From Planotetraspora thailandica (GTDB taxonomy: Bacteria; Actinomycetota; Actinomycetes; Streptosporangiales; Streptosporangiaceae), in NCBI RefSeq assembly GCF_016863335.1, contig NZ_BOOR01000045.1, positions 35,925 through 99,924 on the forward strand: 64,000 bases of DNA, given 5' to 3'. The notes beneath the pieces are model-generated. The model had not been told where the DNA came from, searched no databases, and saw only the letters and a program-made list of their open reading frames with translations. Shown here piece after piece: positions 40,419 through 49,640 of the stretch. Position 1 is the first letter of the stretch. Each line of letters starts with the position of its first letter. The translations under genes and the position numbers were made by a program.

Positions 40419-41816
40419 TCAGGGCCGGGTCTGCGTGGGCTGCCAGCCGTTCGGCGGCAGCCGGTCGGCGGCCGCGGGCCCCCACCCGCCCCGCTCGTAC
40501 GGCTCGGGCGGCGCCGTGGCGTCGAGGACGGGCCCCACGATGCGCCATTCCTCCTCCACGGTGTCCTGGCGGGCGAACAGGCGCTGATCACCGGACACCG
40601 CTGCGGCGAGGACCCGCTCGTAGGCGCTCTCCGAGAAGCCGAGCTCGGTCTCGAAGTCGACCGAGACCCGCACCGACCTGGCGCCGCACGCCTCCTGGGG
40701 GTCCCTGGCGAGCATTTCGAAGGTCACCCCGGCGTCGGGCTGCAGCCGGAACCGCACCACGTTGGGCGGGGGCCGGTCGGTGGCGCCGGACACGAACAGC
40801 ACCCGGGGCGGCCTGTGGAACTCGACGGCGACCTCGGTGGCCGTCACGGCCAGCGCCTTGCCCGCCCTGATCAGGAACGGCACGTCGGCCCAGCGCCAGT
40901 TGTCGATCCACAGCCGCAGCGCCGTGTAGGTCTCGGTCACCGACCCGGCGGCCACGCCCGGCGTGCCGAGGTAGCCCTCGTACTGGCCCCGCACCATGTC
41001 GCCGGGATCGGCGGCCCGCACCGCGCTCAGCAGCCGGCGCTTCTCGTCGCGCTCGCCCTCGGCGGAGCCGTCGGACGGCGGGTCCATCGCGAGGTAGGCC
41101 AGCACCTGCAGGAGGTGGTTCTGCACGACGTCCCGCACGGTGCCGACCGCGTCGTAGAACGCCCCCCGGTCGGCCACGTCGAACGCCTCGGCCATGGTGA
41201 TCTGCACGGAGGCGACGTGGGACCGGTTCCAGACGGGCTCGAGGATGCTGTTGGCCAGGCGGAAGACCATGAGGTTCTCCACCGCGTCCTTGCCGAGGAA
41301 GTGGTCGACCCGAAGCAGCCGTTCCTCGGGGAAGTGCCGGTGCAACTCCTCGTTGAGCCGCTCGGCGGAGGCGAGGTCGTGCCCGAAGGGCTTCTCCACC
41401 ACCAGCCGGGCCTTCGCGGCCAGCCCTGCCGCGTCGAGTCCCTCGGCGATCGGGCCGAACAGGGACGGCGGGACCGCCAGGTAGTGCACCGCCAGGGCGT
41501 CGCCGCCGGCCTCGGTGATCGCCCGCCCGATCCTGTCGTAGGTGGCGGCGTCGGTCAGGTCGCCGCCGATGATGCCCAGCCGCGACGCCAGTTCGTCGAA
41601 GACGGCCTCGTCGACCCGCCCGTACGCGGCGGTCACGCTGTCGCGCGCGTGCCGCCGGAGCGCGTCGAGGTCCATCCGGCCGTGGTCGACGCCGATGACC
41701 GGCAGGTCGAGCGCCTTGCGCTGGGTGAGCCGGTACAACGCCGGGATGATCAACTTTTTGGCGAGGTCTCCGCCGATGCCGTACAGCACCAGGACCTGCC
41801 CCTGACGTGCGTTCAT
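40419..41816 (-). CDS. zwf: Glucose-6-phosphate 1-dehydrogenase
   Basis: A 465-residue G6PD. The ATG at 41816, after AAGGGGGG, gives MNARQGQVLVLYGIGGDLAKKLIIPALYRL with the GxxGDLxxxK cofactor motif. The active-site motif is RVDHFLGKDAVENLMVFRLANSI (catalytic His of DHFLGK), and VVEKPFGHDLASAERLNEEL is present. It oxidises glucose 6-phosphate to the lactone, reducing NAD(P). It is the first gene of the pentose-phosphate row. No opcA or pgl is adjacent, unlike in many actinomycete zwf clusters, so this is probably the second zwf copy type. Confidence 0.95.
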   Translation of the reverse strand: MNARQGQVLVLYGIGGDLAKKLIIPALYRLTQRKALDLPVIGVDHGRMDLDALRRHARDSVTAAYGRVDEAVFDELASRLGIIGGDLTDAATYDRIGRAITEAGGDALAVHYLAVPPSLFGPIAEGLDAAGLAAKARLVVEKPFGHDLASAERLNEELHRHFPEERLLRVDHFLGKDAVENLMVFRLANSILEPVWNRSHVASVQITMAEAFDVADRGAFYDAVGTVRDVVQNHLLQVLAYLAMDPPSDGSAEGERDEKRRLLSAVRAADPGDMVRGQYEGYLGTPGVAAGSVTETYTALRLWIDNWRWADVPFLIRAGKALAVTATEVAVEFHRPPRVLFVSGATDRPPPNVVRFRLQPDAGVTFEMLARDPQEACGARSVRVSVDFETELGFSESAYERVLAAAVSGDQRLFARQDTVEEEWRIVGPVLDATAPPEPYERGGWGPAAADRLPPNGWQPTQTRP

Positions 41817-41842
41817 GGTTCCCCCCTTCGACCGTCCCCCGG

Positions 41843-41856
41843 GGGTACCTGTACCC
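41843..41856. promoter_or_regulatory. 14-bp palindrome upstream of zwf
   Basis: GGGTAC-CT-GTACCC, perfect 6-bp arms, 27 bp before the zwf start and just after the upstream gene. It could be an operator for the pentose-phosphate operon or an mRNA hairpin. Confidence 0.45.
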
Positions 41857-41866
41857 ACGGGAGGGG

Positions 41867-42658
41867 TCAGAAGGCGGTCTTGTCCAGCCAGCGGCCGAGC
41901 AGGTCGCGGTCGCCGAGCACCTCCAGGCGGCCGTCCCCGGGCGTTCGCCTGCCGTACAGCAGGAGCAGCAGGTCGCCCACCGGCCCGCGCACGGCGACGT
42001 CGCCCTTGGCGTGGCCGCGCGTCCAGGTGAAGGTGCCGGGCAGCAGGGTGATCGTCCACTCGCCCGGGAAGACATCTCCGTCCTGGCCGGTGGCGTGCAT
42101 GTGGATCGTCTCCCCGGAGCCGCCCAGCTCGCTGAGGGGGCCGGCCGTCCATTCGGCCACGAGCAGGTTGGCGAGGAGCTCCTCGACGCCGTTGGCCGCG
42201 GTCGCGGGCTCCACGTACGGCTCCCGCCCGAGGGCGAGCTCCACGTCGGCGCGGTGCACCGTCGTCTCGTGGAGCATGCGCCGAGACCAGAAGCCCGAAC
42301 CCTGCTCGGTGCCCCACGCCCACATGGGGGCGCCGGGGCCGGCCTCGCGCAGCGCGGCGACCAGGTCGGCGCCCCCTTCGGCGAGCCAGCCGGGGTAGTC
42401 GCCGGGGTCGGAGGGCAGGGCGACGGTGACGTCACGCGTCCACAGCGGCGTCTCGACCCGTTCCGCCACCATGTGCCGCGCCCACCGGTGGACGATCCCG
42501 AGGTGCCTCATCAGCTTCGCGAGGGTCCAGCCGGGGCAGCTCGGGACCGGGGCCGACGGGTCGCCGCCCCGGGTGGCCTCGACCAGCCGCCCGAGCTCCG
42601 CGTCGAGGAGGGCGCAGCGCTCCTCGTGGGACAGGCCCGTGTCGTTTCGATCACTCAT
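41867..42658 (-). CDS. Mycothiol-dependent maleylpyruvate isomerase-like (DinB-type) protein
   Basis: A 263-residue protein of the TIGR03083/MDMPI family. The N-terminal DinB-like bundle has PVPSCPGWTLAKLMRHLGIVHRWARHMV and the metal-binding LHETTVHRADVELALG (His residues). A C-terminal MDMPI domain begins at about 185 (WTITLLPGTFTWTRGHAKGDVAVRGPVGDLLLLLYGR). Members use or are thought to use mycothiol, the actinomycete thiol, for isomerisation or detoxification. It is the last gene behind the MFS and MarR genes (17 bp), suggesting a joint role in exporting or detoxifying a compound. Confidence 0.85.
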   Translation of the reverse strand: MSDRNDTGLSHEERCALLDAELGRLVEATRGGDPSAPVPSCPGWTLAKLMRHLGIVHRWARHMVAERVETPLWTRDVTVALPSDPGDYPGWLAEGGADLVAALREAGPGAPMWAWGTEQGSGFWSRRMLHETTVHRADVELALGREPYVEPATAANGVEELLANLLVAEWTAGPLSELGGSGETIHMHATGQDGDVFPGEWTITLLPGTFTWTRGHAKGDVAVRGPVGDLLLLLYGRRTPGDGRLEVLGDRDLLGRWLDKTAF

Positions 42659-42675
42659 GCGGCCTGAGCATAAGG

Positions 42676-43158
42676 TCAGCGCCCGCCGCCCGGAACGGAC
42701 TCGTCCACGAGCAGCTCCAGGACAGGGATGGCCGCGTACAGCACCTCACGCTGCTCCGCGCTCAGGCGTTCCATGCGCTGGGAGAGCAGCGCGGACCGCT
42801 CCTTCCTGATCCTCACGAGCGACCGGCGGCCGGTCGCCGTGGTGGCGACCAGGAACGACCGGCCGTCGTCGGGGTCGGGCTCCTTGCCGATGAGCCCGGC
42901 CGCCGCCAGAGGCGTGATGGTGCGCGTCATCGACGGCGCGGACACGCCCTCCCGCGCCGCCAGTTCGCCCAGCCGGATCGGCCCGTGCTGCTCGATGCGC
43001 GCCAGCGCCGACAACTGGGCGAAGGTGAGGTCCTGGCTGCCGGACGCCTGCGCCATCTGGCGATGCAGCCGGGCGACGACCAGCCGGAGGCGGCCCACCG
43101 CCTCCGGATCGAGGCCGCCGTCCGCCGGTCGGGTGTGCTGCCCGGTCCGGTCGCCCAT
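42676..43158 (-). CDS. MarR family transcriptional regulator
   Basis: A 160-residue MarR protein. The winged helix reads LTFAQLSALARIEQHGPIRLGELAAREGVSAPSMTRTITPLAAAGLIGKEPDPDDGRSFLVATTATGRR, with the beta-wing Asp-Arg pair typical of the family. It is 15 bp behind the MFS gene and probably represses it through the palindrome at 44953-44978. The inducing ligand is unknown; phenolic compounds are common in the family. Confidence 0.92.
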   Translation of the reverse strand: MGDRTGQHTRPADGGLDPEAVGRLRLVVARLHRQMAQASGSQDLTFAQLSALARIEQHGPIRLGELAAREGVSAPSMTRTITPLAAAGLIGKEPDPDDGRSFLVATTATGRRSLVRIRKERSALLSQRMERLSAEQREVLYAAIPVLELLVDESVPGGGR

Positions 43159-43173
43159 CGTTCCTCCGGCTCG

Positions 43174-44931
43174 TTATGCGACGCGCGCCGCGTCGGGTCG
43201 CTCCACGCTATCCGCCTCCGCGGAGGTCGCGGCACGCCCGCGGATGAGCGAGGCGCCCGCGGCCACGAGCGAGATCACGATGGCCAGCCAGAAGACGATC
43301 ACCAGGCCGTCGTGGAACGGCCCCGCGATCAGGTGGGGGAAGAACTCCCGTCCGGTGAGGGTCTGCGCGTTGGCGGCCGGCAACTGGCCGAGGACCTGCG
43401 GCCCGAGCAGCGACTGGATGGGGTTGTATCCGAGGAACGCGGCGAACAGGGTGCCGACCGGCGGCAGCGCGGCGATCGCGTTCGCCGACGCGGCGGGCAC
43501 ACCCTGCGCGGTGAGGCCCGTGCTCAGCGTGTGCGGCAGGGAACTGGCCAGACCGGCCACCATCAGCGAGAAGAACACGCCGATCGACAACACCATGCCG
43601 GCGTTCTGGAAGGTGGCCCGCATGCCGGACGCGGCGCCGCGCGCCTCGGCGGGCACGGCCGACATGATGAGCGAGGTGTTCGGCGCCGCGTACAGGCCGC
43701 CGCTGAGGCCGTTGACGAAGATGAGGGCGGCGAAGGCCCAGTAGTTGAAGTCGGTCGGCAGGACCAGCAGGCCGAGGAAGGACACCGCCATGAGGACCAG
43801 GCCGCTCGCCGCGAACAGGCGCGCGCCGAACCGGTCGGACAGGGCTCCGGCCAGCGGCCCGGCGGCCAGGAAGCCGACCGTGAGCGGCAGCAGGTAGATG
43901 CCGGCCCACAGAGGGGTGTCCTCGTAGTTGTAGCCGTGCAGCGGCAGCCAGATGCCCTGCAACCAGATGATCAGCATGAACTGCAGCCCGCCGCGCCCGA
44001 TCGATCCGAGCAGGGTCGCGGCGTTGCCGCCGGCGAAGACCGCGTTGCGGAAGAGCTTCAGCGGGAACATCGCGTCGGTGACCTTGGTCTCGATCACGCA
44101 GAAGGCCGCCAGCATGACCACGCCGCCGATGAGGCCGGCCAGGACCCACGGGTTCGTCCAGCCCATCGTGTGCCCGCCGTACGGCTGGATGCCGTAGGTG
44201 ATGCCGGCGAGCAGCGCGGTGAGGCCGACGGCGAAGGTGACGTTGCCCCACCAGTCGATCTTCGCCGGGCGGCGCGTGCCGGTGTCGTGCAGTGAGCGGT
44301 AGGCCCAGATGGTGCCGATGATGCCGATGGGCACGTTGATCCAGAAGATGGACCGCCAGTTCCACTCGGCGAGCAGGCCGCCCAGCACGAGGCCGATGAA
44401 GGAGCCGGCGATGCCGGCCACGATGTTCACGCCGAGCGCCATGCCGCGCTGGCGAGAGGGGAACGCGTCGGTGATGATCGCCGCCGAGTTCGCCATCAGC
44501 ATCGAGCCGCCGATCGCCTGCGCAACCCGCCAGCCGATCAGCCACAACGCGCCCGCGCCGGAGTGGTACGGATCCAGCGACAACGCGATCGACGTCAGCG
44601 TGAAGATCAGGAATCCGGCGTTGTAAATCTTGATCCGGCCGTAGATGTCGCCCAACCGGCCGAGGCTGACCACCAGGACCGCGCTGACCAGCATGTAGCC
44701 CATCAGCATCCACAGCAGGTAGCTGACGTTGCCGGGTTCCAGAGGGTCGAGCTGGATCCCGTTGAAGATCGCGGGCAGTGAGATCAGCACGATCGAGCTG
44801 TTGATCGTGGCGATCAGCGTTCCCAACGTCGTGTTGGACAACGCGACCCACTTGTAGTGCGGGTGATCGGACTGGATTCGGGGCGTACGCCGGCGCCCCG
44901 GCGTCGACTCGACCGTACCCTCGGCCGCCAT
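43174..44931 (-). CDS. MFS drug/metabolite exporter (DHA2 type, 14 membrane segments)
   Basis: A 585-residue MFS transporter of the 14-segment DHA2 group. The first segment region is [29 protein letters not shown], motif A is [23 protein letters not shown], and motif C is [43 protein letters not shown]. It would export drugs or metabolites by proton antiport. The ATG follows AAGGAG. The two genes behind it (MarR, maleylpyruvate isomerase-like) are on the same transcript. A 26-bp palindrome stands directly upstream. Confidence 0.93.
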   Translation of the reverse strand: MAAEGTVESTPGRRRTPRIQSDHPHYKWVALSNTTLGTLIATINSSIVLISLPAIFNGIQLDPLEPGNVSYLLWMLMGYMLVSAVLVVSLGRLGDIYGRIKIYNAGFLIFTLTSIALSLDPYHSGAGALWLIGWRVAQAIGGSMLMANSAAIITDAFPSRQRGMALGVNIVAGIAGSFIGLVLGGLLAEWNWRSIFWINVPIGIIGTIWAYRSLHDTGTRRPAKIDWWGNVTFAVGLTALLAGITYGIQPYGGHTMGWTNPWVLAGLIGGVVMLAAFCVIETKVTDAMFPLKLFRNAVFAGGNAATLLGSIGRGGLQFMLIIWLQGIWLPLHGYNYEDTPLWAGIYLLPLTVGFLAAGPLAGALSDRFGARLFAASGLVLMAVSFLGLLVLPTDFNYWAFAALIFVNGLSGGLYAAPNTSLIMSAVPAEARGAASGMRATFQNAGMVLSIGVFFSLMVAGLASSLPHTLSTGLTAQGVPAASANAIAALPPVGTLFAAFLGYNPIQSLLGPQVLGQLPAANAQTLTGREFFPHLIAGPFHDGLVIVFWLAIVISLVAAGASLIRGRAATSAEADSVERPDAARVA

Positions 44932-44952
44932 CGGCGAGCTCCTTCGGCATCG

Positions 44953-44978
44953 ATAGTTAACTTAGGTCAACTAACTAT
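44953..44978. promoter_or_regulatory. MarR-type operator upstream of the exporter operon
   Basis: ATAGTTA (44953-44959) is mirrored by TAACTAT (44972-44978) with TAGGTC near the centre. It lies 22 bp before the MFS start, where a repressor would block transcription, and is probably the site of the MarR protein two genes in. Confidence 0.7.
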
Positions 44979-45395
44979 ACGGGAGTGTCAGGTGTCGTCC
45001 AGGTTGGGCACCGGCTGGAGGGTTCGCGCTATTTCGGGGGAGTCGTTCGGCGCAGCGAAGGGTTTGTCGGCGAATGTTGGTGTTTCGCTCTGATGTCATT
45101 CACCGATCCGCGCAGAAGGCGTCTTGTCGTCCGGGATTGACGCCAGTAAAGTCCCGAACGGCCATTTCGGGCCGACTGAGGTATTCGCGTCACGACCTGA
45201 TGCGGAACGTGCACGCGAGAGAGGCTCTGATGACCTGACCGCCGGACGGGCACCACACCACGTCCGTGCTGGTCTTCCCTCGTCGTGCTCAAGCCGAAGG
45301 CTTCCCGCGTGAGCCGGGGCCGCAGCCCGGTCTCCTGGCGCGAAGCGGTGCGCCCGCATGCCGTCGATTCGACAATTCTCCGAACGGAACACAAC
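44979..45395. other. 417-bp stretch without a recognised gene
   Basis: It lies between the exporter operator and the DUF4190 gene, which point away from each other. Open frames here have no ribosome site and no recognisable content. Apart from promoters, nothing stands out, and I find no riboswitch or hairpin I would defend. Confidence 0.5.
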
Positions 45396-46061
45396 ATGGG
45401 TTTCCCCGAACCGCCCAATATGGATAACCAGCCGCCCGCCGGATACCCCGGACAGCCGCCGGCCGGCTACCCGGGCCAGCCGCCGCAGGGGTATCCCGGG
45501 CAGCCGCCGTACGGCTACGCGCCGGCCCCCGCGCCGCAGACCACGAACGGGCAGTCCATCGCCGGGTTCGTCCTGTCGTTCCTCATCCCGCCGCTCGGGT
45601 TCATCTTCAGCATCGTCGGCCTCGTCGTGGGCGGCCGGCGCGGCCAGAAGGGCAAGGGGCTGGCGATCGCCGGAATCGTCATCTCACTGGTCGTCGGAGG
45701 CGTGGAGACGGCGGTCGTCGTCGCCGTGGCCGCCGCCGTCGGCAAGAACGCGGCGACCGTCTTCGACCCGGGCTGCACGCAGGGCAAGGCCGTCATCCTC
45801 AACGAGGCCGCGAAGCTGTCGTCCGACCCCGACACGCTGAAGACGCAGCTCACGTCCATCGTCTCCAAGCTCAAGGCCGCGGGTGCCGCGTCGAACAGCG
45901 ACGAGGTCCAGAAGGCGATGAACACGCTGGCCACGGACTACGACGACCTGCTCAAGGCCCTCAACACCAAGTCCATGCCCCCCGCCGACATCGAGGCCAG
46001 GGTCACCAAGGACGCCACGGCGATCGACGAGCTGTGCACCATCGGCGGGGCCCAGCAGTAG
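45396..46061 (+). CDS. DUF4190-type membrane protein with a Pro-Gly-Tyr repeat head
   Basis: A 221-residue protein. Residues 15-45 are tandem copies of PPAGYPGQ and variants, ending in a PYGYAPAPAPQ linker. Two membrane segments follow in the DUF4190 style (GQSIAGFVLSFLIPPLGFIFSIVGLVVGG, then KGLAIAGIVISLVVGGVETAVVVAVAAAV). The C-terminal 100 residues should be outside the cell; they are helical and contain two cysteines (DPGCTQGK and DELCTIGG) that could form a disulphide. The family has no known function. The ribosome site before the ATG is weak. Confidence 0.8.
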   Translation: MGFPEPPNMDNQPPAGYPGQPPAGYPGQPPQGYPGQPPYGYAPAPAPQTTNGQSIAGFVLSFLIPPLGFIFSIVGLVVGGRRGQKGKGLAIAGIVISLVVGGVETAVVVAVAAAVGKNAATVFDPGCTQGKAVILNEAAKLSSDPDTLKTQLTSIVSKLKAAGAASNSDEVQKAMNTLATDYDDLLKALNTKSMPPADIEARVTKDATAIDELCTIGGAQQ

Positions 46062-46066
46062 GACGC

Positions 46067-46445
46067 TCACGAGGCGCGGGCCATGCGGCGGGCGAGGAGC
46101 GAGTCGCGGATCTCGCCCGCCCGCACCGCCGTCGTGGACAGGAGGGTCGAGGCGAGCCCGTGTGTGTGCTCGGTGGCCCCCTGAAGGTAGATGCCGGCCG
46201 TGACCCCCGGGGTGAGCTCCACCCGGTGGTCACGGCTGACCCGTACGGCGTCGCCGTCGTCGCGCACGCAGAGCTTGGCCGCCTCGCCGAGCAGCGTGCC
46301 GATGTCGTGGGGGCGGTAGCCGGTGGCGTGCACGATGAGGTCGCTGCTCAGCACCTCCCGCTCGCCGGTGGGGAGGAACTCGACGGTGACGTCCAGGCCG
46401 GCGCCGGACGGGCGCACGTCCCTCACGCGTGAGACGTTGAGGAAA
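46067..46445 (-). pseudogene. C-terminal stub of an L-ornithine/lysine N-monooxygenase (siderophore biosynthesis)
   Basis: About 126 codons remain. They read VRPSGAGLDVTVEFLPTGEREVLSSDLIVHATGYRPHDIGTLLG and GIYLQGATEHTHGLASTLLSTTAVRAGEI, the diagnostic end of the FAD/NADPH enzymes that hydroxylate the ornithine or lysine side chain for hydroxamate siderophores. The FAD- and NADP-binding N-terminal two thirds are gone. Upstream of about 46445 the frame continues only through antisense of another gene stub, so the apparent longer frame to 46714 is not meaningful. It lies behind the siderophore ABC genes on the same strand. Confidence 0.8.
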
Positions 46446-46708
46446 CCCTGTACCCGAACGCGTTCACCTACCACCGCGGCGAGCGCATCAGGGTCGTCTC
46501 CGCGGCGGTCTCGCGGGCACGCTACGGCGGCACCCCCGGTCGCGTGTTCATCCGCGAGGGCGACGGCGTGGTCGTCGCGGGAGCCGACGCGCGCAGCGGC
46601 AGGCGGCCCGGGCTCGTCATCCGGCGCGTGCGCACCGACGACGGCGCCGAGCACGCCGCCGCCGACTACTTCACGGCCATGGGCGGCTACCTCACCGCGC
46701 GGCCCTGA
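46446..46708 (+). pseudogene. C-terminal stub of a methionyl-tRNA formyltransferase-like (hydroxyornithine formyltransferase) gene
   Basis: From about 46448 the plus strand reads LYPNAFTYHRGERIRVVSAAV, then GGTPGRVFIREGDGVVVAGADARSGRRPGLVIRRVRTDDGAEHAAADYFTAMGGYLTARP and a TGA. This is the C-terminal domain of the formyltransferases that formylate hydroxyornithine in coelichelin-type siderophore pathways. The catalytic N-terminal domain is missing. It runs away from the monooxygenase stub, the broken 5' ends abutting, and its 3' end overlaps the ABC ATPase gene by 17 bp in antisense. Confidence 0.75.
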
Positions 46709-47549
46709 CCTCACCTGTGCGCGGGTCCGTGCTGGGGGTATGGTGCCGGCCCAGCGGGATGACCAGCGGCGTGCCGTTGACCGGGTCGGGCATGACCTGG
46801 CAGCGCAGGCCGAAGACCTCCTCGACCAGCGGGGCGGTGACGACCCCGGCGGGCGCGCCCTCCGCGACGATCCGCCCCGACTTCATGGCGACGACGTGGT
46901 CGGCGTACCTGCACGCCTGGTTGAGGTCGTGCAGCACCATCACGACGGTGCGGCCCTCCCGCCGGTTGAGGTCGGTCACGAGGTCCAGCACGTCGACCTG
47001 GTGGGCCATGTCGAGATAGGTGGTCGGCTCGTCCAGGAGCAGCACCTCGGTGCCCTGGGCGAGGGCCAGCGCGATCCACGCGCGTTGCCGCTGCCCGCCG
47101 GACAGCTCGTCGACCGCCCGGTCGGCCAGAGCGATCATGCCCGTGGCCGCCAGCGCGTCGTGCACGGCCCGTTCGTCGGCCTGCGACCACTGCCGCCACC
47201 ACGTCTGGTGCGGCGAGCGGCCCCGGCTGACCAGGTCGGCGACGGTGATGCCCTCCGGCGCCACGGGAGACTGCGGCAGGATGCCGAGGCGCCTGGCCAG
47301 CTCCCGTGTCCCGATGGTGTGCAGGGCCTTGCCGTCCAGCCGTACGGCTCCCGCGCGCGGGGCGAGGAGCCGGGCGAGCGCCCGCAGCAGGGTCGACTTG
47401 CCGCAGGCGTTGGCGCCCACGATGGCGGTGACACGGCCCGGCGGGACGACCAGGTCGAGGTCGTCCACGACGACCCGGTCGCCGTACGCGAGACGCAGCC
47501 CGCCTGCCCGGAGGTCGGGGCCGGTGGCCGACATGTGTGGGGTCGACAT
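46692..47549 (-). CDS. Iron-siderophore ABC transporter ATPase (FecE/FepC type)
   Basis: A 285-residue ATPase with intact motifs: Walker A GANACGKST, signature LSGGQRQRAWIALALAQ, Walker B VLLLDEPTTYLDMAHQVDVLDLV and the switch His in VLHDLNQACRYADHVVAM. The YLDMAHQ form is typical of siderophore/haem/B12 importers. It drives uptake by the two FecCD permeases encoded just upstream. It is the last intact gene of the iron-box operon. Confidence 0.94.
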   Translation of the reverse strand: MSTPHMSATGPDLRAGGLRLAYGDRVVVDDLDLVVPPGRVTAIVGANACGKSTLLRALARLLAPRAGAVRLDGKALHTIGTRELARRLGILPQSPVAPEGITVADLVSRGRSPHQTWWRQWSQADERAVHDALAATGMIALADRAVDELSGGQRQRAWIALALAQGTEVLLLDEPTTYLDMAHQVDVLDLVTDLNRREGRTVVMVLHDLNQACRYADHVVAMKSGRIVAEGAPAGVVTAPLVEEVFGLRCQVMPDPVNGTPLVIPLGRHHTPSTDPRTGEVRAAR

Positions 47550-47553
47550 GTGT

Positions 47554-48609
47554 TCAGCCTCCTGAGCCCGCGCGGTTGGCGCGGATGAGCAGCCAGAGCA
47601 GGACGGGCGCCCCGAGGACGCCGGTGACGATCCCCACGGGTAGTTCGAGCCCGGGGATCAGCGTGCGTGCGACGAGGTCGGAGGCGAGCACGGCCAGCGC
47701 CCCGGTCAGCCCCGAGGCGACCAGGGGCGGCCACGCCGTGCCGGCCAGCCGCTGGGCGATCTGCGGCGCCGCCAGTGCCACGAACGCGATGGGCCCCGCC
47801 GCGGCGGTGGCGAAGGCGATGAGCCCGACGCTCGTCAGCAGCAGGGTCAACCGCACCCGCTGCACGGGGGTGCCGAGGCCGGTCGCCACGTCGTCGCCGA
47901 GCTGGAGCGTGCGCATCAGGCGGCCGAGCAGCAGCGCGGTGGGGGCGAGCACGGCCACCGCCACGGCCAGCGGGCCGGCCTGGGCCCAGTCGCGGCCGTT
48001 CAGGTTGCCCACGAGCCAGCCGAGTGCGGCCTGCGCCTCGAAACGCCCGCCCCTGGCGAGCAGGAAGTCGGTGGCGCTCGTGCACATCCACGAGACGCCG
48101 ATGCCGACCAGGATGATGCGGTAGCCGGTGGTGCCGCGCCGCCAGGCGAGCAGGTAGACGAGCAGGGCGGTCGCCAAGGCGCCGAGCAGGCCCAGCGCCT
48201 GGGTGCTCAGGCCGCCGTCCCAGCCGAGCACGATCCCGGCGACCACCGCGGTGCCGGAGCCTTCGATGAGGCCGATCATGTCGGGGCTGGCCAGCGGGTT
48301 GCGGGTCATGGTCTGCAGCAGCGCGCCCGACAGGGCGAACGCGACGCCCGCCAGCAGTCCTGCCGCCGCGCGCGGCAGCCGCAACTCCCTGACGACCAGC
48401 AGCGTGCCCGGGTCGCCCGACCCGGCCAGCGCCTTCATCACGCCCGTCAGGCCGATCGGGTAGTCGCCGACGGAGACGCCCCAGCAGAAGACGAGGAAGG
48501 TGGCGGCGGCGAGGGCCGCGCAGACCGCGACCAGTCTCGGCCGCAGCACGCCCGACACGGGCGGCACGGCGAGGCGGAACGTGCGGAGCACGGGGAAGGG
48601 GGCGCTCAT
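47554..48609 (-). CDS. Iron-siderophore ABC transporter permease (FecCD type), second
   Basis: A 351-residue permease of about ten membrane segments, starting MSAPFPVLRTFRLAVPPVSGVLRP at the ATG at 48609. Family motifs include LRLPRAAAGLLAGVAFALSGALLQTMTRNPLASPDMIGLIEGSG and the C-terminal GPIAFVALAAPQIAQRLAGT with LELPVGIVTGVLGAPVLLWLL. It forms a heterodimer with the permease encoded 2 bp upstream and is energised by the downstream ATPase. Confidence 0.94.
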   Translation of the reverse strand: MSAPFPVLRTFRLAVPPVSGVLRPRLVAVCAALAAATFLVFCWGVSVGDYPIGLTGVMKALAGSGDPGTLLVVRELRLPRAAAGLLAGVAFALSGALLQTMTRNPLASPDMIGLIEGSGTAVVAGIVLGWDGGLSTQALGLLGALATALLVYLLAWRRGTTGYRIILVGIGVSWMCTSATDFLLARGGRFEAQAALGWLVGNLNGRDWAQAGPLAVAVAVLAPTALLLGRLMRTLQLGDDVATGLGTPVQRVRLTLLLTSVGLIAFATAAAGPIAFVALAAPQIAQRLAGTAWPPLVASGLTGALAVLASDLVARTLIPGLELPVGIVTGVLGAPVLLWLLIRANRAGSGG

Positions 48610-48611
48610 GT

Positions 48612-49640
48612 TCAGACCTCCGCGAGCCGCCGGCGGCGCACCAGGGCGATGAAGAACGGGCCACCGATGAAGGCGACCAGCACGCCCGCCTGGATCTCGG
48701 CCGGCCGGGCGACGACGCGCCCGGCGACGTCGGCGGCGATGACCAGGCAGGGGGCGAGCACGGCCGACAGCGGCAGCAGCCACCGATGGTCGGGGCCGAT
48801 GCCGGCGCGCTGCGCCAGCACCCGCGCGACGTGCGGCACCACCAGCCCGACGAAGACGACGGGTCCGATGGCCACCACCGCGGCGCCGGTCAGCAGCGTG
48901 ACCGCGGCCACGCCCGCCAGCCGTACGAGGCCGAGCCGCCGGCCGAGCGAGGCCGCCACGTCGTCGCCGAGGGCCAGGCTGTTGAGCGCGGGAGCGACGG
49001 CGAACGCGAGCACGGCGCCGGCCGCGATGAACGGCAGCACCTGGAGCACGACGGAGCCGTCCCGGTCGGCGAGCGACCCGGCCGACCAGAACCGGTAGCG
49101 GTCCAGCGCGTCCGGATCGGTCAGCACGACCGCGCTGGTCAGCGACGTCAGCAGGGCGGTGACCGCGACGCCGGCAAGCGCGAGCTTCACCGGCGTCTGC
49201 CCCGACCTGCCCAGGCCGCCGAGCACGTAGACGACCACACTCGCGACGAGTGCGCCCGCGAATGCGAACCAGATGGAGCCGTACAGCGACCCCGGCTGGA
49301 ACACCGCGACCGACACCACGACGGCGAACGAGGCTCCCGCGCTGATGCCCAGAATGCCCGGGTCGGCGAGGGGGTTGCGGGTGAGCGCCTGCATGAGGGC
49401 CCCCGAGAGTCCGAGCGCCGCGCCCGCCGCGAGGCCGAGCGCGGTGCGCGGGACGCGCACCGACCAGACGACGTTCTCCACGCGGGCGCCGCCGCCGTGT
49501 CCCGCGAGCGCCCGCACGACCTCGGCGGGCGGAATGGTCAGCGCCCCGACGCCGATCGACAGCAGGCAGAGCACGAGAAGGACGACGGCGAGCGCGACCA
49601 CGAGCATGACGGGACGTAACGCTCGAGGCCGCCGGCTCAC
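48612..49640 (-). CDS. Iron-siderophore ABC transporter permease (FecCD type), first
   Basis: A 342-residue permease: VRVPRTALGLAAGAALGLSGALMQALTRNPLADPGILGISAGASFAVV and GPVVFVGLVVPHVARVLAQRAGIGPDHRWLLPLSAVLAPCLVIAADVAGRV are classical FecCD blocks. Its start overlaps the binding-protein stop (4 bp). It is the partner of the second permease. Confidence 0.94.
   Translation of the reverse strand: MSRRPRALRPVMLVVALAVVLLVLCLLSIGVGALTIPPAEVVRALAGHGGGARVENVVWSVRVPRTALGLAAGAALGLSGALMQALTRNPLADPGILGISAGASFAVVVSVAVFQPGSLYGSIWFAFAGALVASVVVYVLGGLGRSGQTPVKLALAGVAVTALLTSLTSAVVLTDPDALDRYRFWSAGSLADRDGSVVLQVLPFIAAGAVLAFAVAPALNSLALGDDVAASLGRRLGLVRLAGVAAVTLLTGAAVVAIGPVVFVGLVVPHVARVLAQRAGIGPDHRWLLPLSAVLAPCLVIAADVAGRVVARPAEIQAGVLVAFIGGPFFIALVRRRRLAEV

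Noticed and set aside
46067..46714. Intact 215-residue monooxygenase
   Set aside because: Only the part below about 46445 matches the family; the remainder is antisense of the formyltransferase stub.
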